DNA of 64,000 bases from Gemmatimonadaceae bacterium (GCA_035633115.1 DASQFN010000047.1:372001-436000); one strand, 5' to 3'. Shown: positions 34,141 through 43,113, counted from the first letter of the stretch. The notes: generated from the sequence alone by a model not told the origin. A program made the numbers and translations.

Positions 34141-34569
34141 GTGCGCGCTGCTATCGTAAAGGCTCCGATCGACATCGGCGGTATGATTCAGGAAGTTGCC
34201 GACGCCCGGCACGGGGCGACCGCGATATTTGTTGGAACGGTGCGCTCAGTCAACGAAGGACGTGAGGTGCGGGAGATCGAATACACGGCGTACGAAGAGA
34301 TGGCACAGCGTGAGATGAGCGCAATTCTCGCTGAAGCAGGGCGCGCAAACGAAGGGGCCGCCCTCGTCGCCGAACATCGTATCGGCCTGCTGGCAGTTGG
34401 CGAGGCAAGCATCGTGATCGCTGCCGCTCACGAGCGACGCGGATGCGCTCTCGATGCGCTTCGCTACGCAATCGACCAGATGAAAGTCCGTGTCCCGATC
34501 TGGAAGCGCGAATTGTACAGTGATGGGAGCCAGTCCTGGGTCGATCCAACGCGGGCAGCAGCAACATGA
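34141..34569 (+). CDS. moaE: Molybdopterin synthase large subunit (MoaE)
   Basis: Catalytic subunit that turns precursor Z (cPMP) into molybdopterin using the MoaD thiocarboxylate. The 142-residue product has HGATAIFVGTVRSVNEG near 22-38, EYTAYEEMA, HRIGLLAVGEASIVIAAA and KVRVPIWKRELYSDG with the active-site lysines near 120. The GTG start follows the moaD stop without a gap. It overlaps moaA by 4 bases. Confidence 0.94.
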   Translation: MRAAIVKAPIDIGGMIQEVADARHGATAIFVGTVRSVNEGREVREIEYTAYEEMAQREMSAILAEAGRANEGAALVAEHRIGLLAVGEASIVIAAAHERRGCALDALRYAIDQMKVRVPIWKRELYSDGSQSWVDPTRAAAT

Positions 34570-35555
34570 ACGCAAGCGACGGGGCAAGAGACCAGTTCGG
34601 CAGGCGCATCGAGTACCTGCGTATCTCGGTGACGGACAAGTGCAACTTCCGATGTCTCTATTGCATGCCGGCCGAGGGATTGCCCTGGCTGCCGCGCTCG
34701 GAGATCCTCGATTACGAGGAGATCGCCGCGATTGTAGCGGAGCTTGCTCCCCTCGGCGTACGGCGGCTCCGGCTCACAGGCGGAGAGCCGACTCTCCGCC
34801 CGAACCTCGAGATTCTCATTTCGCTGCTGAGAAACGTCCCGGGCGTCGAAGACATCGCGCTATCCACCAACGGTGTGAGATTCGGTGAGTTCGCACCCGT
34901 GTTCCGCGCTGCCGGTCTCGATCGCGTCAATATCAGCGCGGACTCGCTGAGGTCCGATCGCATCCGCGCCATCTCCCGTCGCAATCTCGATTTCGCGCCG
35001 CTAGCCGCGATTCGGCTCGCGCATTCGGCCGGCCTGACGCCGGTGAAGCTGAACGTGGTTGTGCTGCGGGGCATCAACGACGACGAGATAGAAGACTTTG
35101 CCCGGCTTACGCTGGAGCAACCGGTGCATGTCCGGTTCATCGAGCTGATGCCGGTGGGCGGGATGCGTGAGCTCACCTGGGAACACGTAGTGCCGTCGCA
35201 GGAAGTTCTGGAGCGCATTTCGTTGCTCGGACATCTCGCGCAGGTTGCCGGCCCGCCGCGTGGCAACGGCCCGGCCGAGTACTATCAGCTGGACGGCGGA
35301 GTGGGAACGGTCGGCGTGATCACTCCGATGTCGCATACTTACTGCGGCACCTGCAACCGTGTCCGTCTCACCGCCGACGGCCGGCTCAGGACGTGTCTTT
35401 TCGGTGACCACTCGGTGAATCTCCGCGAGCCGCTCAGGGCCGGCACTCCGATTGGGCCGCTGTTCGAGAGGGCACTCGAAGAGAAGCCGCTGGAGCATCA
35501 CCTCCTTCGGATGAACGTCGGCGGACTTCGTGCGCTCTCCGAGGTTGGCGGCTGA
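34566..35555 (+). CDS. moaA: GTP 3',8-cyclase (MoaA), radical SAM
   Basis: First step of molybdenum-cofactor synthesis, rearranging GTP. The 329-residue product has the radical-SAM motif CNFRCLYC near residues 23-30 (CxxxCxxC), the RLTGGEPTLRP block, and a second iron-sulphur site with CGTCNRVRLTADGRLRTC near 258-275. It ends in the conserved Gly-Gly tail (SEVGG) important for activity. MoaB and MoaC are not in the window. Spacing to mdh is 79 bases. Confidence 0.95.
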   Translation: MNASDGARDQFGRRIEYLRISVTDKCNFRCLYCMPAEGLPWLPRSEILDYEEIAAIVAELAPLGVRRLRLTGGEPTLRPNLEILISLLRNVPGVEDIALSTNGVRFGEFAPVFRAAGLDRVNISADSLRSDRIRAISRRNLDFAPLAAIRLAHSAGLTPVKLNVVVLRGINDDEIEDFARLTLEQPVHVRFIELMPVGGMRELTWEHVVPSQEVLERISLLGHLAQVAGPPRGNGPAEYYQLDGGVGTVGVITPMSHTYCGTCNRVRLTADGRLRTCLFGDHSVNLREPLRAGTPIGPLFERALEEKPLEHHLLRMNVGGLRALSEVGG

Positions 35556-35634
35556 CATTGCACGCGAGCGTGTACCCATAGCTCTCGCTGACAGGCTCGG
35601 ATAACTTTCCGGCTCCACCAAAAAGAAAATCGAA

Positions 35635-36564
35635 ATGGTAAACAAGATTACGGTCGTCGGCGCAGGGAACGTTGGCGCGACGACCGCGCAGCGCCTGGCG
35701 GAAAAAGAGCTCGCCGGCCGCGTGATACTCGTCGACATCCAGGAAGGCATTCCGCAGGGAAAGGCACTCGATCAGTGGCAGTCGGCGCCGATTGAAGGAT
35801 TCGACACGCGTCTGACCGGAACGAACACCTACGACGAGACTGCTGGCTCGGATATCGTCGTGATAACTGCTGGCATCGCGCGCAAGCCCGGCATGTCGCG
35901 CGATGATCTGCTGAATACGAATGCCGGAATCGTGAAGCAGGTCTCCGAGAACGTACGCGAGACGTCGCCCGAAGCGATCATCGTGATGGTGTCGAACCCG
36001 TTGGACGTAATGTCGTACGTCGCCAAGCAGGTGACCGGCTTTCCACGCGAGCGCGTGCTCGGGATGGCCGGCGTCCTCGACACCGCTCGGTATCGCGCGT
36101 TCCTCGCGGAGGCGCTCGACGTGTCCGTGCGGGATATTCAGGCAATGGTCCTCGGCGGCCACGGCGACACCATGGTTCCACTGATCTCATACACGAGTGT
36201 CAGCGGCATCCCCGTCAGCCACCTGATGTCAGCAGACAGGCTGCAGTCAATCGTCGACCGTACACGAAATGGCGGCGCCGAAATCGTAAAATATCTGAAG
36301 ACGGGCTCGGCGTATTATGCGCCGTCGGCAGCCGCGGTGCAGATGTGTGAAGCAATCGTGCACGATCAGAAGCGTATCCTGCCTTGTGCGGCGTGGCTCG
36401 AGGGAGAGTACGGAATGACCGGTCTCTTTCTCGGTGTGCCATGCAAGATCGGCCGTCGAGGTCTGGAGCGCATCATCGAGGTCACACTCACGGAAGCTGA
36501 GCGTGAGGCGCTCGCCAAAAGCGCTGAGGCAGTTCGCGAGCCGATGGCGGCAGTGAAGTTGTAG
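35635..36564 (+). CDS. mdh: Malate dehydrogenase (LDH-like type)
   Basis: Oxidises malate to oxaloacetate in the TCA cycle. The 309-residue product has the NAD-binding [16 protein letters not shown] at residues 6-21 and [15 protein letters not shown]. Arg in that loop fits malate rather than lactate. The catalytic His lies in [11 protein letters not shown] near 175. Length matches the LDH-like MDH subgroup common in Bacteroidota and Gemmatimonadota. An A-rich leader (AAAAAGAAAATCGAA) precedes the ATG. A long hairpin terminator follows. Confidence 0.96.
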   Translation: MVNKITVVGAGNVGATTAQRLAEKELAGRVILVDIQEGIPQGKALDQWQSAPIEGFDTRLTGTNTYDETAGSDIVVITAGIARKPGMSRDDLLNTNAGIVKQVSENVRETSPEAIIVMVSNPLDVMSYVAKQVTGFPRERVLGMAGVLDTARYRAFLAEALDVSVRDIQAMVLGGHGDTMVPLISYTSVSGIPVSHLMSADRLQSIVDRTRNGGAEIVKYLKTGSAYYAPSAAAVQMCEAIVHDQKRILPCAAWLEGEYGMTGLFLGVPCKIGRRGLERIIEVTLTEAEREALAKSAEAVREPMAAVKL

Positions 36565-36623
36565 CTCTGGAAGCGTGAGCAAATCGTAGCCGCCCGGGCG
36601 TGGATTCAGCCCCCGGGCCGTTC

Positions 36624-36668
36624 AAATGCCGCATTTCGCAGGGGTTCTTGCGGGTTGCGGCATTTTGC
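36624..36668 (+). terminator. Hairpin terminator after mdh
   Basis: AAATGCCGC at 36624-36632 pairs with GCGGCATTT at 36657-36665. An inner CGCA/TGCG stem lies in the loop and TTTTG comes at the end. It is a moderately strong terminator between mdh and the riboswitch leader. Confidence 0.65.
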
Positions 36669-36910
36669 CAACCTCTCGTTCTCCTTCTCAAAATCGTTGT
36701 AAAAACTTTTCGAACCTTTTTCGGGAGTTGCTCGTCAATAGGGGACTGCACTGCGTCCGATCACACCGAAACCCTGGAGTGTGACGCCGACAAACGTGTG
36801 GCTCCGATCGTGCTTTTGTGCATTTTGTTACAAGATTTTCGAAAGTTCGTCTGTGGGGCATAGGGCAGTAACGCAACAGAGTTGAACTTGTTCGCTCCTC
36901 CCCAATGGAG
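36669..36910 (+). other. Gene-free, AT-richer leader upstream of the riboswitch
   Basis: About 240 bases with no supported gene, visibly lower in GC than the flanks. It should hold the promoter of the protease transcript. TGGC at 36799-36802 and TGCT at 36811-36814 give the GG-N10-GC spacing of a sigma-54 (-24/-12) promoter, matching about 9 of 12 informative bases. No good sigma-70 pair is clear. The short open frames here have no ribosome site and no family likeness. Confidence 0.5.
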
Positions 36911-37005
36911 GTCGCGACAAAGGCAAACCCGCTGAAAAGCGGGGACGCAAAGCCACGAGGCTACAGCTGACGCGAATGCGGCGGCCAGGCCGGTCGGGTT
37001 ACCGA
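36911..37005 (+). promoter_or_regulatory. Cyclic-di-GMP-I (GEMM) riboswitch
   Basis: An aptamer for the second messenger c-di-GMP. Conserved blocks appear in the right order and spacing: ACAAAGGCAAACC at 36917-36929; a stem CCCGCT/AGCGGG capped by a GAAA tetraloop; GACGCAAAGCC at 36944-36954; a receptor-side helix with GGCTACAG; and GGGTTACCG at 36996-37004, which closes the three-way junction. It ends 8 bases before the AGGAGGAG ribosome site (37013-37020) of the protease gene, and no T-run terminator lies between. Control is therefore most likely at translation. Whether ligand turns the gene on or off cannot be read safely. Confidence 0.93.
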
Positions 37006-37024
37006 ACGATTCAGGAGGAGTCGA

Positions 37025-38665
37025 ATGAAGTCGATTCACGATTTTCGCACGTCCCGGTCGGGCCTTGGTCGCTTGATTCTCGCAGCTGGTCTGACGACGA
37101 CGCTGTTTTCCTGCCGCGACGCAGTCGCCCCCGTCACACCATCAGACGATCAATCCGTGTTGGGAGCGCTGGCATCAGCGCGCGAAGACCGGAAGATCAA
37201 AGACGAGTACATCGTCATCTTCAAATCGAGCGTTTGGGACGTACAAGGCGCCGTGAGTGGCCTTGCGCGGCGTCATACGCTTTCGCCCAGGCACTTCTAC
37301 ACGAGTGGACTCAGAGGCTTCGCCGGACATATGTCCGCAGAAGTAGCCCAGGAGCTCGCTGAGGATCCAAGCGTCGCATACGTCGAGCAGAACGGAGTGG
37401 TGAGCGTAACAGACACTCAGTCGCCGTCTGGTTGGGGGCTCGATCGGATCGATCAGTCGGATCTGCCGCTCACCGGGTCGTACTCATACTCGGGGAACGG
37501 TTCGGGCGTCAACGTCTACATCATAGACACGGGAATCAGAACGACGCACACGCAGTTCGAGGGTCGCGCGGTTGCGGCATTCACGTCTGTTCTCGACGCG
37601 AATGGACTCCAAGGCTGTCACTGGCACGGCACTCACGTGGCGGGAATTGTTGGCGGATGGCAAGTGGGAGCCGCCAAAGCAGCGACGCTCTATTCAGTCC
37701 GCGTGCTCGACTGCGCCGGCCTCGGAACCGTCGCCGGCGTGATCGCGGGCATCGATTGGGTGACGGCGAATTCGGTGAAGCCTGCCGTCGCCAACATCAG
37801 CATTGGTGGGTCACTCAGTATTGCGATGAACGATGCGATCCAGCGTTCCATTGCTTCCGGCGTCACGTACGTTGTTGCAGCCGCCAACGACGCTTCTGAC
37901 GCGTGCAACGTGTCGCCAGCATCGGCGCCCAACGCGATCACTGTTGGTGCGACCGGCAAAACCGATGCGCAGACGAGCGTTTCGAACTGGGGAACTTGCC
38001 TCGATATGTACGCGCCGGGCTACAACATCCTCTCGGCGTGGAACACCGACGATGTCGCGCTCGGTCCGGCAAGCGGAACATCGATGGCTGCTCCTTACGT
38101 GGCAGGCGCCGCGGCACTTTACCTGCAAGGCCGTCCGTCAGCTTCACCGGCCGAGGTTGCGAATGCGCTGATTTCGACGGCAACGAATGGGGTACTCACT
38201 GGTCTCGGACCGGGGTCGCCGAATCGCCTTCTGCGCGTGAATGTTCCTTTCCCGGAGCCAGCTCCGGCGCCAGCTCCTGCTCCGGCACCTGCTCCAGCAC
38301 CAGCTCCGGCGCCAGCTCCGGCGCCAGCTCCGGCTCCAGCACCTGCTCCAGCACCTGCTCCGGCGCCAGCACCTGCTCCAGCACCTGCTCCAGTACTGAG
38401 CCAGCCACCGACGGCCTATTTCAGCTGGAGCTGCTACAAGAACACCTGCTCGTTCAATGGTTCCGGTTCGAAGGACGACGTAAAAGTTGTGGCCTGGAAT
38501 TGGAACTTCGGCGACAACACAGCAGAGGTGCGTCTGACAACCTCCTCGACGAAACACACCTTTGCGGCGAAGGGCTACTTCTACGTGAAGCTCACGGTGT
38601 ACGACGCCGACGGACAGAGCCACAGCCTGACGAGGAGGGTCAAGATCGAGAGACTCGCCAACTGA
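37025..38665 (+). CDS. Secreted subtilisin-type protease with Pro-Ala stalk and PKD domain
   Basis: A 546-residue exported S8 protease. A probable lipoprotein signal has Cys30 (TLFSC). An inhibitor I9-type propeptide lies at about 57-128 (DEYIVIFKS). The proteinase-K-like catalytic domain, about 135-400, has Asp168 (YIIDTG), His201 (HGTHVAG), oxyanion Asn288 (VAAAND) and Ser353 (GTSMAAP), so it should be active. A stalk of about 23 Pro-Ala pairs follows, then a PKD domain at about 460-540 (WNWNFGDN) that could bind protein or polysaccharide. It has a very strong ribosome site and is preceded by a c-di-GMP riboswitch; it is the only gene in this transcript. Surface anchoring and a role in biofilm or nutrient release are inference. 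Confidence 0.94.
   Translation: MKSIHDFRTSRSGLGRLILAAGLTTTLFSCRDAVAPVTPSDDQSVLGALASAREDRKIKDEYIVIFKSSVWDVQGAVSGLARRHTLSPRHFYTSGLRGFAGHMSAEVAQELAEDPSVAYVEQNGVVSVTDTQSPSGWGLDRIDQSDLPLTGSYSYSGNGSGVNVYIIDTGIRTTHTQFEGRAVAAFTSVLDANGLQGCHWHGTHVAGIVGGWQVGAAKAATLYSVRVLDCAGLGTVAGVIAGIDWVTANSVKPAVANISIGGSLSIAMNDAIQRSIASGVTYVVAAANDASDACNVSPASAPNAITVGATGKTDAQTSVSNWGTCLDMYAPGYNILSAWNTDDVALGPASGTSMAAPYVAGAAALYLQGRPSASPAEVANALISTATNGVLTGLGPGSPNRLLRVNVPFPEPAPAPAPAPAPAPAPAPAPAPAPAPAPAPAPAPAPAPAPAPAPAPVLSQPPTAYFSWSCYKNTCSFNGSGSKDDVKVVAWNWNFGDNTAEVRLTTSSTKHTFAAKGYFYVKLTVYDADGQSHSLTRRVKIERLAN
38257..38394 (+). repeat. Low-complexity tandem repeat coding for a Pro-Ala stalk
   Basis: About 23 tandem 6-base units of the CCAGCT/CCTGCT/CCGGCG type, encoding alternating Pro and Ala between the protease and PKD domains. 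Varied synonymous codons suggest protein-level selection, though slippage can change its length. Confidence 0.9.
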
Positions 38666-38760
38666 GACTCATAGAGGCCTCCGCACGGAGGAGGCCGACC
38701 CGCGCGCTGCCCGCGTGGAGGCGGTGGGCAGCGATACCGTAGCCGCTTCCCTCAAATACA

Positions 38761-38792
38761 AAGAAGGACCCTCGCGAGAGGGTCCTTCTTTT
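38761..38792. terminator. Bidirectional terminator between protease gene and dcd
   Basis: A perfect 13-bp stem AAGAAGGACCCTC/GAGGGTCCTTCTT with loop GCGA and flanking T-rich and A-rich ends. It lies 95 bases past the protease stop and directly abuts the dcd stop at 38791, so it can serve both convergent genes. Confidence 0.88.
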
Positions 38793-39345
38793 ACAGCCGC
38801 GGGAGCGTCACCCCGGTCTGGCCCTGGTACTTCCCCTTCTTGTCCTTATAGGAGACAAGCGGTTCTTCCTCACCCTTGAAGAAGAGAACCTGCGCAATGC
38901 CCTCGTTCGCGTAGATCTTTGCCGGAAGGGGAGTGGTATTTGAGATCTCGAGCGTAACATACCCTTCCCACTCCGGCTCGAAGGGCGTGACGTTCGTGAT
39001 AATGCCACAACGCGCGTAAGTGGATTTTCCGACTGTGATTGTCACGACATTCCGCGGAATCCGGAAATACTCGACCGATCGCGCCAGCGCGAACGAGTTC
39101 GGAGGTACAATGCAGACGTCACCGCTGAATTCCACGAACGAGCGCGGATCGAACAGCTTCGGATCGACCACCGAGCTCAAGACGTTCGTGAAGATTCGAA
39201 ACTCGTTCGCGACGCGCATGTCATAGCCGTACGAACTGACCCCGTAGGAGATCACCCCGTCGCGCACCTGGCTGTTCTCGAACGGCTCGATCATGCGATG
39301 CTCGAGGGCCATTTGCGTTATCCATCGGTCTGATTGGATTGTCAT
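38791..39345 (-). CDS. dcd: dCTP deaminase
   Basis: Deaminates dCTP to dUTP for thymidylate synthesis. From ATG 39345 the product is 184 residues, the usual size; the open frame upstream is Arg- and Pro-rich non-conserved sequence. Motifs: [10 protein letters not shown] near 37-46, the phosphate-binding GKSTYARCG near 107, the catalytic Glu region [14 protein letters not shown] near 127-140, and IAQVLFF. It is divergent from the nuo operon. A bifunctional deaminase/dUTPase cannot be excluded. Confidence 0.93.
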   Translation of the reverse strand: MTIQSDRWITQMALEHRMIEPFENSQVRDGVISYGVSSYGYDMRVANEFRIFTNVLSSVVDPKLFDPRSFVEFSGDVCIVPPNSFALARSVEYFRIPRNVVTITVGKSTYARCGIITNVTPFEPEWEGYVTLEISNTTPLPAKIYANEGIAQVLFFKGEEEPLVSYKDKKGKYQGQTGVTLPRL

Positions 39346-39491
39346 TCTGTGGATAGGATTTTGCGGAGGGGTGCGCGCGGGTCGGCGCTCGAAGCGAGGC
39401 GGTGAATGTATCCGAGCGTGTGAAATCCTGCCACTTCGTGCGCCCCTTTCGCGGCCGTAGCCGGGCACGATAGATTTTCATTACGGAGTTA

Positions 39492-39505
39492 GTGAAATTT
39501 TTCAC
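39492..39505. promoter_or_regulatory. Palindrome in the nuo leader
   Basis: GTGAAA-TT-TTTCAC, a perfect 6-bp inverted repeat with a 2-base centre, 14 bases before the nuoA ATG. It could be an operator half-site pair. Function untested. Confidence 0.3.
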
Positions 39506-39519
39506 GAAGTCGGAACTCG

Positions 39520-39924
39520 ATGAGCCGCGCGTATTTGCCCGTCCTGATGTTAGTCGGATTCGTCGTCATGAACGCCGTCCTCATCGTGGCGATTTCGGCG
39601 CTGACGATGCGCTCCCGTCCCACACCTGTCAAACAGAATCCGTACGAATCCGGCATCCCGCCGCTGGGCGATGCCCGCGAGCGATTCTCCGTCAAGTTTT
39701 ACCTGATCGCGATTCTGTTCATCATCTTCGACATCGAAACGGTGTTCATGATTCCGTGGGGAGTGCACTACAAACAGCTCTCCTGCGCCGAGCCGCTCGT
39801 ACGTGGAGTCTGTCCCCCCGAAAGCGTCACCTTCTTCGGGCTCGGCGAGATGATCGTGTTCATGGTGATCCTGTTCGTGGGCTTCATCTATGTCTGGAAA
39901 AAGGGAGCCCTGCAATGGGATTGA
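39520..39924 (+). CDS. nuoA: NADH-quinone oxidoreductase subunit A
   Basis: Membrane subunit of Complex I near the quinone channel. The 134-residue product has three membrane helices (about 5-28, 62-85, 105-128) and the conserved [18 protein letters not shown] near 39-56 and [16 protein letters not shown] near 68-83. It is first in a 14-gene operon in canonical order. It ends 10 bases inside nuoB. A short loop with two Cys ([10 protein letters not shown]) before helix 3 is unusual. Confidence 0.95.
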   Translation: MSRAYLPVLMLVGFVVMNAVLIVAISALTMRSRPTPVKQNPYESGIPPLGDARERFSVKFYLIAILFIIFDIETVFMIPWGVHYKQLSCAEPLVRGVCPPESVTFFGLGEMIVFMVILFVGFIYVWKKGALQWD

Positions 39925-40544
39925 CGACACCCGCGCACGGCTCGCGCGCCGTTTCATACGTGCCAGAATCGCAGGAAGGCTGGGTAGCGACGCGACTCGA
40001 CTTTCTCGTGAACTGGAGCCGGGCGAATTCGCTGTGGCCCATGCCATTCGGAACAGCATGCTGTGCGATCGAGTTCATGGCGACTGCGGCCAGCCGATTT
40101 GATCTCGCCAGGTTCGGGATGGAAAGGATGAGCTTTTCACCGCGGCAGGCAGACGTGCTGATCTGCGCCGGCAGGGTTCCATTCAAGCTGGCGCCCATCA
40201 TCCGCCGGATCTGGCAGCAGATGCCTCAACCGAAGTGGTGTATCTCGATGGGAGCCTGCGCATCGAGCGGCGGAATGTTCGACAATTATGCGGTGGTGCA
40301 GGGAATCGATACGATCATTCCGGTAGACGTCTATGTGCCGGGATGTCCGCCCCGCCCGGAAGGGCTGATTCACGGGATAAGGCTGCTGCAGGAAAAGGTC
40401 ATGAACGAGCGCAGAGCGGACAAGCGGATTCGTGAGGAGATGGATCCCGATCCGTCGAGCGAGCTTTACATCCCGGCCTCGGTGATCAACGAGCTTGGCG
40501 AGCCGTTTGGAAACTCCGTCCATCAGAACCGAAGCGCCCCATGA
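39915..40544 (+). CDS. nuoB: NADH-quinone oxidoreductase subunit B
   Basis: Carries iron-sulphur cluster N2, the last step before ubiquinone/menaquinone. The 209-residue product has the four ligands in [10 protein letters not shown] (adjacent Cys pair), [12 protein letters not shown] and VPGCPPRPE. From the ATG at 39915 it overlaps nuoA by 10 bases. The C-terminal 30 residues are less conserved. Overlap with nuoC is ATGA. Confidence 0.96.
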   Translation: MGLTTPAHGSRAVSYVPESQEGWVATRLDFLVNWSRANSLWPMPFGTACCAIEFMATAASRFDLARFGMERMSFSPRQADVLICAGRVPFKLAPIIRRIWQQMPQPKWCISMGACASSGGMFDNYAVVQGIDTIIPVDVYVPGCPPRPEGLIHGIRLLQEKVMNERRADKRIREEMDPDPSSELYIPASVINELGEPFGNSVHQNRSAP

Positions 40545-41248
40545 CCGCAGCCGGACGGTTCGAGATCGTGACTACGGGAAGCGCAGTCGCCGCGGCGCCG
40601 GCACCAGTCACTCCGAGGAACGTGAGTCATCTTGCCGGTGAGGCAAACCCAAGCGCCGCTGCGCTTCTCGAGAAATTTCCACTGGCGGTCGAGCGGACGC
40701 TCGTCGTGTGGGGTGAGACGGTCGTCTATGTCTCGACGAACGCGCTGCTCGAGGTGATGCAATGGCTTCGCGACGACCCCACACAACGCTACGACTATCT
40801 GAGCGACGTCACCGCGGTCGAATACCGCGACTTCGACCAGCCGATTGAAGTCGTATGGCATCTTCGGTCGCTTCCGTTCCGTCGTTTTCTGCGAGTGAAG
40901 GTACAGCTTCCCAAGAGCGGCCCGCTCGAGGTTCAAAGTGTCTGGAGCCTCTGGAAATCCGCGGATTGGCTCGAGCGTGAGTGCTTCGACATGTTCGGGA
41001 TAAGATTCAACGGCCATCCCGACCTGCGCCGGATTCTGATGTGGGAGCAGTACCGCGAGGGTTACCCGCTGCGCAAGGATTTCCCGCTGCGCGGCCGTTT
41101 CAGCCGCGCAGAGCAGCTGCGTCAGGCGCTGGTGCAGAACCCGGAGTCTCGCTACTCGATGGAAGAGCTGACCGTCGCCGACGCGTTCGAGGATCTGCCG
41201 GAAGATATGCGAAGGCGCTTGAGCGCGGGCGAGAGGACGGGCGAGTAG
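40541..41248 (+). CDS. nuoC: NADH-quinone oxidoreductase subunit C
   Basis: Peripheral-arm subunit of Complex I (30-kDa type). The 235-residue product has an Ala- and Pro-rich N-terminus, the conserved block [14 protein letters not shown] near 86-99, and the signature [22 protein letters not shown] near 143-164 with [11 protein letters not shown] after it. It is separate from nuoD, unlike the fused NuoCD of enterobacteria. nuoD follows without a gap. Confidence 0.95.
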   Translation: MTAAGRFEIVTTGSAVAAAPAPVTPRNVSHLAGEANPSAAALLEKFPLAVERTLVVWGETVVYVSTNALLEVMQWLRDDPTQRYDYLSDVTAVEYRDFDQPIEVVWHLRSLPFRRFLRVKVQLPKSGPLEVQSVWSLWKSADWLERECFDMFGIRFNGHPDLRRILMWEQYREGYPLRKDFPLRGRFSRAEQLRQALVQNPESRYSMEELTVADAFEDLPEDMRRRLSAGERTGE

Positions 41249-42562
41249 ATGGCGTCAGGAACTCGCACGGTAGAGGTAGAGCTTTCGACAACGGGTCTCG
41301 ATGCCCAGGGCCGTCCGCAGCGCGTGCCCCTGGTGACTGGTGGTGATACAGGCGATTTCGCCGTCGCGCCGTCGCCGTCGCTCGAGCCGGAGCTCTCGAC
41401 CGATCACATGCTCATCAACCTCGGGCCACAGCACCCGGCTACGCACGGAGTGCTTCGTCTGGTTCTCGAGCTCGAGGGCGAGACGGTCGTGCGCTGCATC
41501 CCGCACATCGGCTACCTGCATTGCGGGTTCGAGAAGATGGGCGAGTACCGCCAGTACAACCAGATCATCACCTGGACCGACCGTGAGGACTACCTCAACT
41601 CGATCGGAAACAATGTCGCGTTTGCCCTTGGCGCGGAGCGTCTGTGGGGCATAGACATCACCGAGCGCTGCACAGTGCTGCGTGTCATTGCATGTGAGCT
41701 TTCGCGAATCATCTCGCATCTCGTCTGGCTCGGCACCACTTGCATAGACATCGGCGCTTTCACGCCGTTCTTATGGGCGTTTCAGGAGCGCGAGAACGTC
41801 TACAACCTGCTCGAGGGCTGGGTTGGCGCGCGTCTCACGACTTCGGCGACGCGCGTGGGTGGGATGGCGGCGGACATTCCCGCCGGCTGGCTCGACGGGC
41901 TGCGAAACTTCATCCGCAGTTTCCCGAACACAGTGGATGAGATCGATCGCATGCTCACGAGGAATGCGATCTGGGTGGGACGAACCGTTGGCCTTGGGAT
42001 CATGACTCCGGACGAAGCGGTCAACTGGGGTCTCTCGGGTCCGATGCTCCGTGCGTCCGGTGTCGATTACGACGTGCGCAAGGATTTTCCATACCTCGAC
42101 TACGAGACTTACGACTTCGACGTCCCTGTTGGAACCAATGGTGACGTCTACGACCGTTATCTGGTTCGAATGGAAGAGCTGCATCAGTCGGTGCGCATCC
42201 TTCAGCAGGCGCTCGATCGGCTTCCTGACGGACCGATAAACGTCGACGATCCGCGCGTGATTCTGCCGCCGAAGTCGAAGGCCACGAGCGAGATGGAATC
42301 TATGATCCATCACTTCAAGCAGGTGATGGAAGGGCCCCGTCCACCCGTTGGTGAGTCGTACGTTGCCGTCGAAAGTCCGAAGGGGGAGAAGGGGTACTAT
42401 ATGGTCTCCGACGGAACGTCGAAGCCGGTGCGGTGGCGGATTCGTCCGCCGTCGTTCGTGAATCTGTCGGCGATCCCGAAGATGGTGGAGGGTCACCTAC
42501 TCTCGGATGTAATTGCGATCAATGCCAGCATCGACATTGTGATGGGAGAGATCGACCGTTGA
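41249..42562 (+). CDS. nuoD: NADH-quinone oxidoreductase subunit D
   Basis: 49-kDa-type subunit forming the quinone-binding site with NuoB. The 437-residue product has an N-terminal extension of about 45 residues, then LINLGPQHPATHGVLRL near 52-68, IGYLHCGFEKMGEYR and YNQIITWTDREDYL. The C-terminal DVIAINASIDIVMGEIDR is typical, with Asp and Arg at the very end. It ends where nuoE begins (TTGA overlap). Confidence 0.96.
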   Translation: MASGTRTVEVELSTTGLDAQGRPQRVPLVTGGDTGDFAVAPSPSLEPELSTDHMLINLGPQHPATHGVLRLVLELEGETVVRCIPHIGYLHCGFEKMGEYRQYNQIITWTDREDYLNSIGNNVAFALGAERLWGIDITERCTVLRVIACELSRIISHLVWLGTTCIDIGAFTPFLWAFQERENVYNLLEGWVGARLTTSATRVGGMAADIPAGWLDGLRNFIRSFPNTVDEIDRMLTRNAIWVGRTVGLGIMTPDEAVNWGLSGPMLRASGVDYDVRKDFPYLDYETYDFDVPVGTNGDVYDRYLVRMEELHQSVRILQQALDRLPDGPINVDDPRVILPPKSKATSEMESMIHHFKQVMEGPRPPVGESYVAVESPKGEKGYYMVSDGTSKPVRWRIRPPSFVNLSAIPKMVEGHLLSDVIAINASIDIVMGEIDR

Positions 42563-43113
42563 GCCGTCCCGTGATGGGAGGCGCCGAGTCGCCCGACGTG
42601 GCGGCTCACGATGCTCACGCGCACGAGATCGAGCCTCATGTACCGGTTTTCGCTGCCGCTGTCAGGAACGAGCTGGACGAGCTTCTAACCCGCTATCCGA
42701 CGAAGATGGCGGCACTTCTTCCGGCTCTGTGGATCGTGCAGCGCGAGCGCGGCTGGGTGAGTGAGGAATCGATGGCCGAGGTTGCCGGACTTCTCGAGCT
42801 CACGCCGGCATACGTGAAGGGCGTCGTAACGTTCTATACGATGTACCACCAGCACCCGGTGGCGAAGTACTTCATTCAGGTGTGCACGACGTCACCTTGC
42901 GGCATCTGTGGAGCGGAGGATGTTGTGAAGGCTCTCCTGCGCCATACGGGCGGGGGCGAGCTGGGCGTTCCGTCGGCAGACGGCAGATTCGCGGTCATCG
43001 AAGTGGAGTGCCTCGGTGCCTGCGGCTTTGCCACGCCGATCATGGTCAACGACGAGTTCATCGAATCCGTTACGCCGGCAAACGTGCCTGACATTCTCAA
43101 GCGGCTCGCCTGA
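42559..43113 (+). CDS. nuoE: NADH-quinone oxidoreductase subunit E
   Basis: 24-kDa-type subunit carrying the [2Fe-2S] cluster N1a. The 184-residue product is read from TTG 42559, chosen because GGGAGAG lies 8 bases upstream; ATG 42574 is the alternative. The four ligands are visible in CTTSPCGIC (first and second used) and ECLGACG. The N-terminus is rich in His and Asp (HDAHAHEIEPH). It overlaps nuoD by 4 bases and nuoF by one. Confidence 0.93.
   Translation: MSRPVMGGAESPDVAAHDAHAHEIEPHVPVFAAAVRNELDELLTRYPTKMAALLPALWIVQRERGWVSEESMAEVAGLLELTPAYVKGVVTFYTMYHQHPVAKYFIQVCTTSPCGICGAEDVVKALLRHTGGGELGVPSADGRFAVIEVECLGACGFATPIMVNDEFIESVTPANVPDILKRLA

Noticed and set aside
38257-38394. Tandem repeat as a possible CRISPR array
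   Set aside because: Units are 6 bases in an intact reading frame and encode Pro-Ala pairs; there are no spacers.
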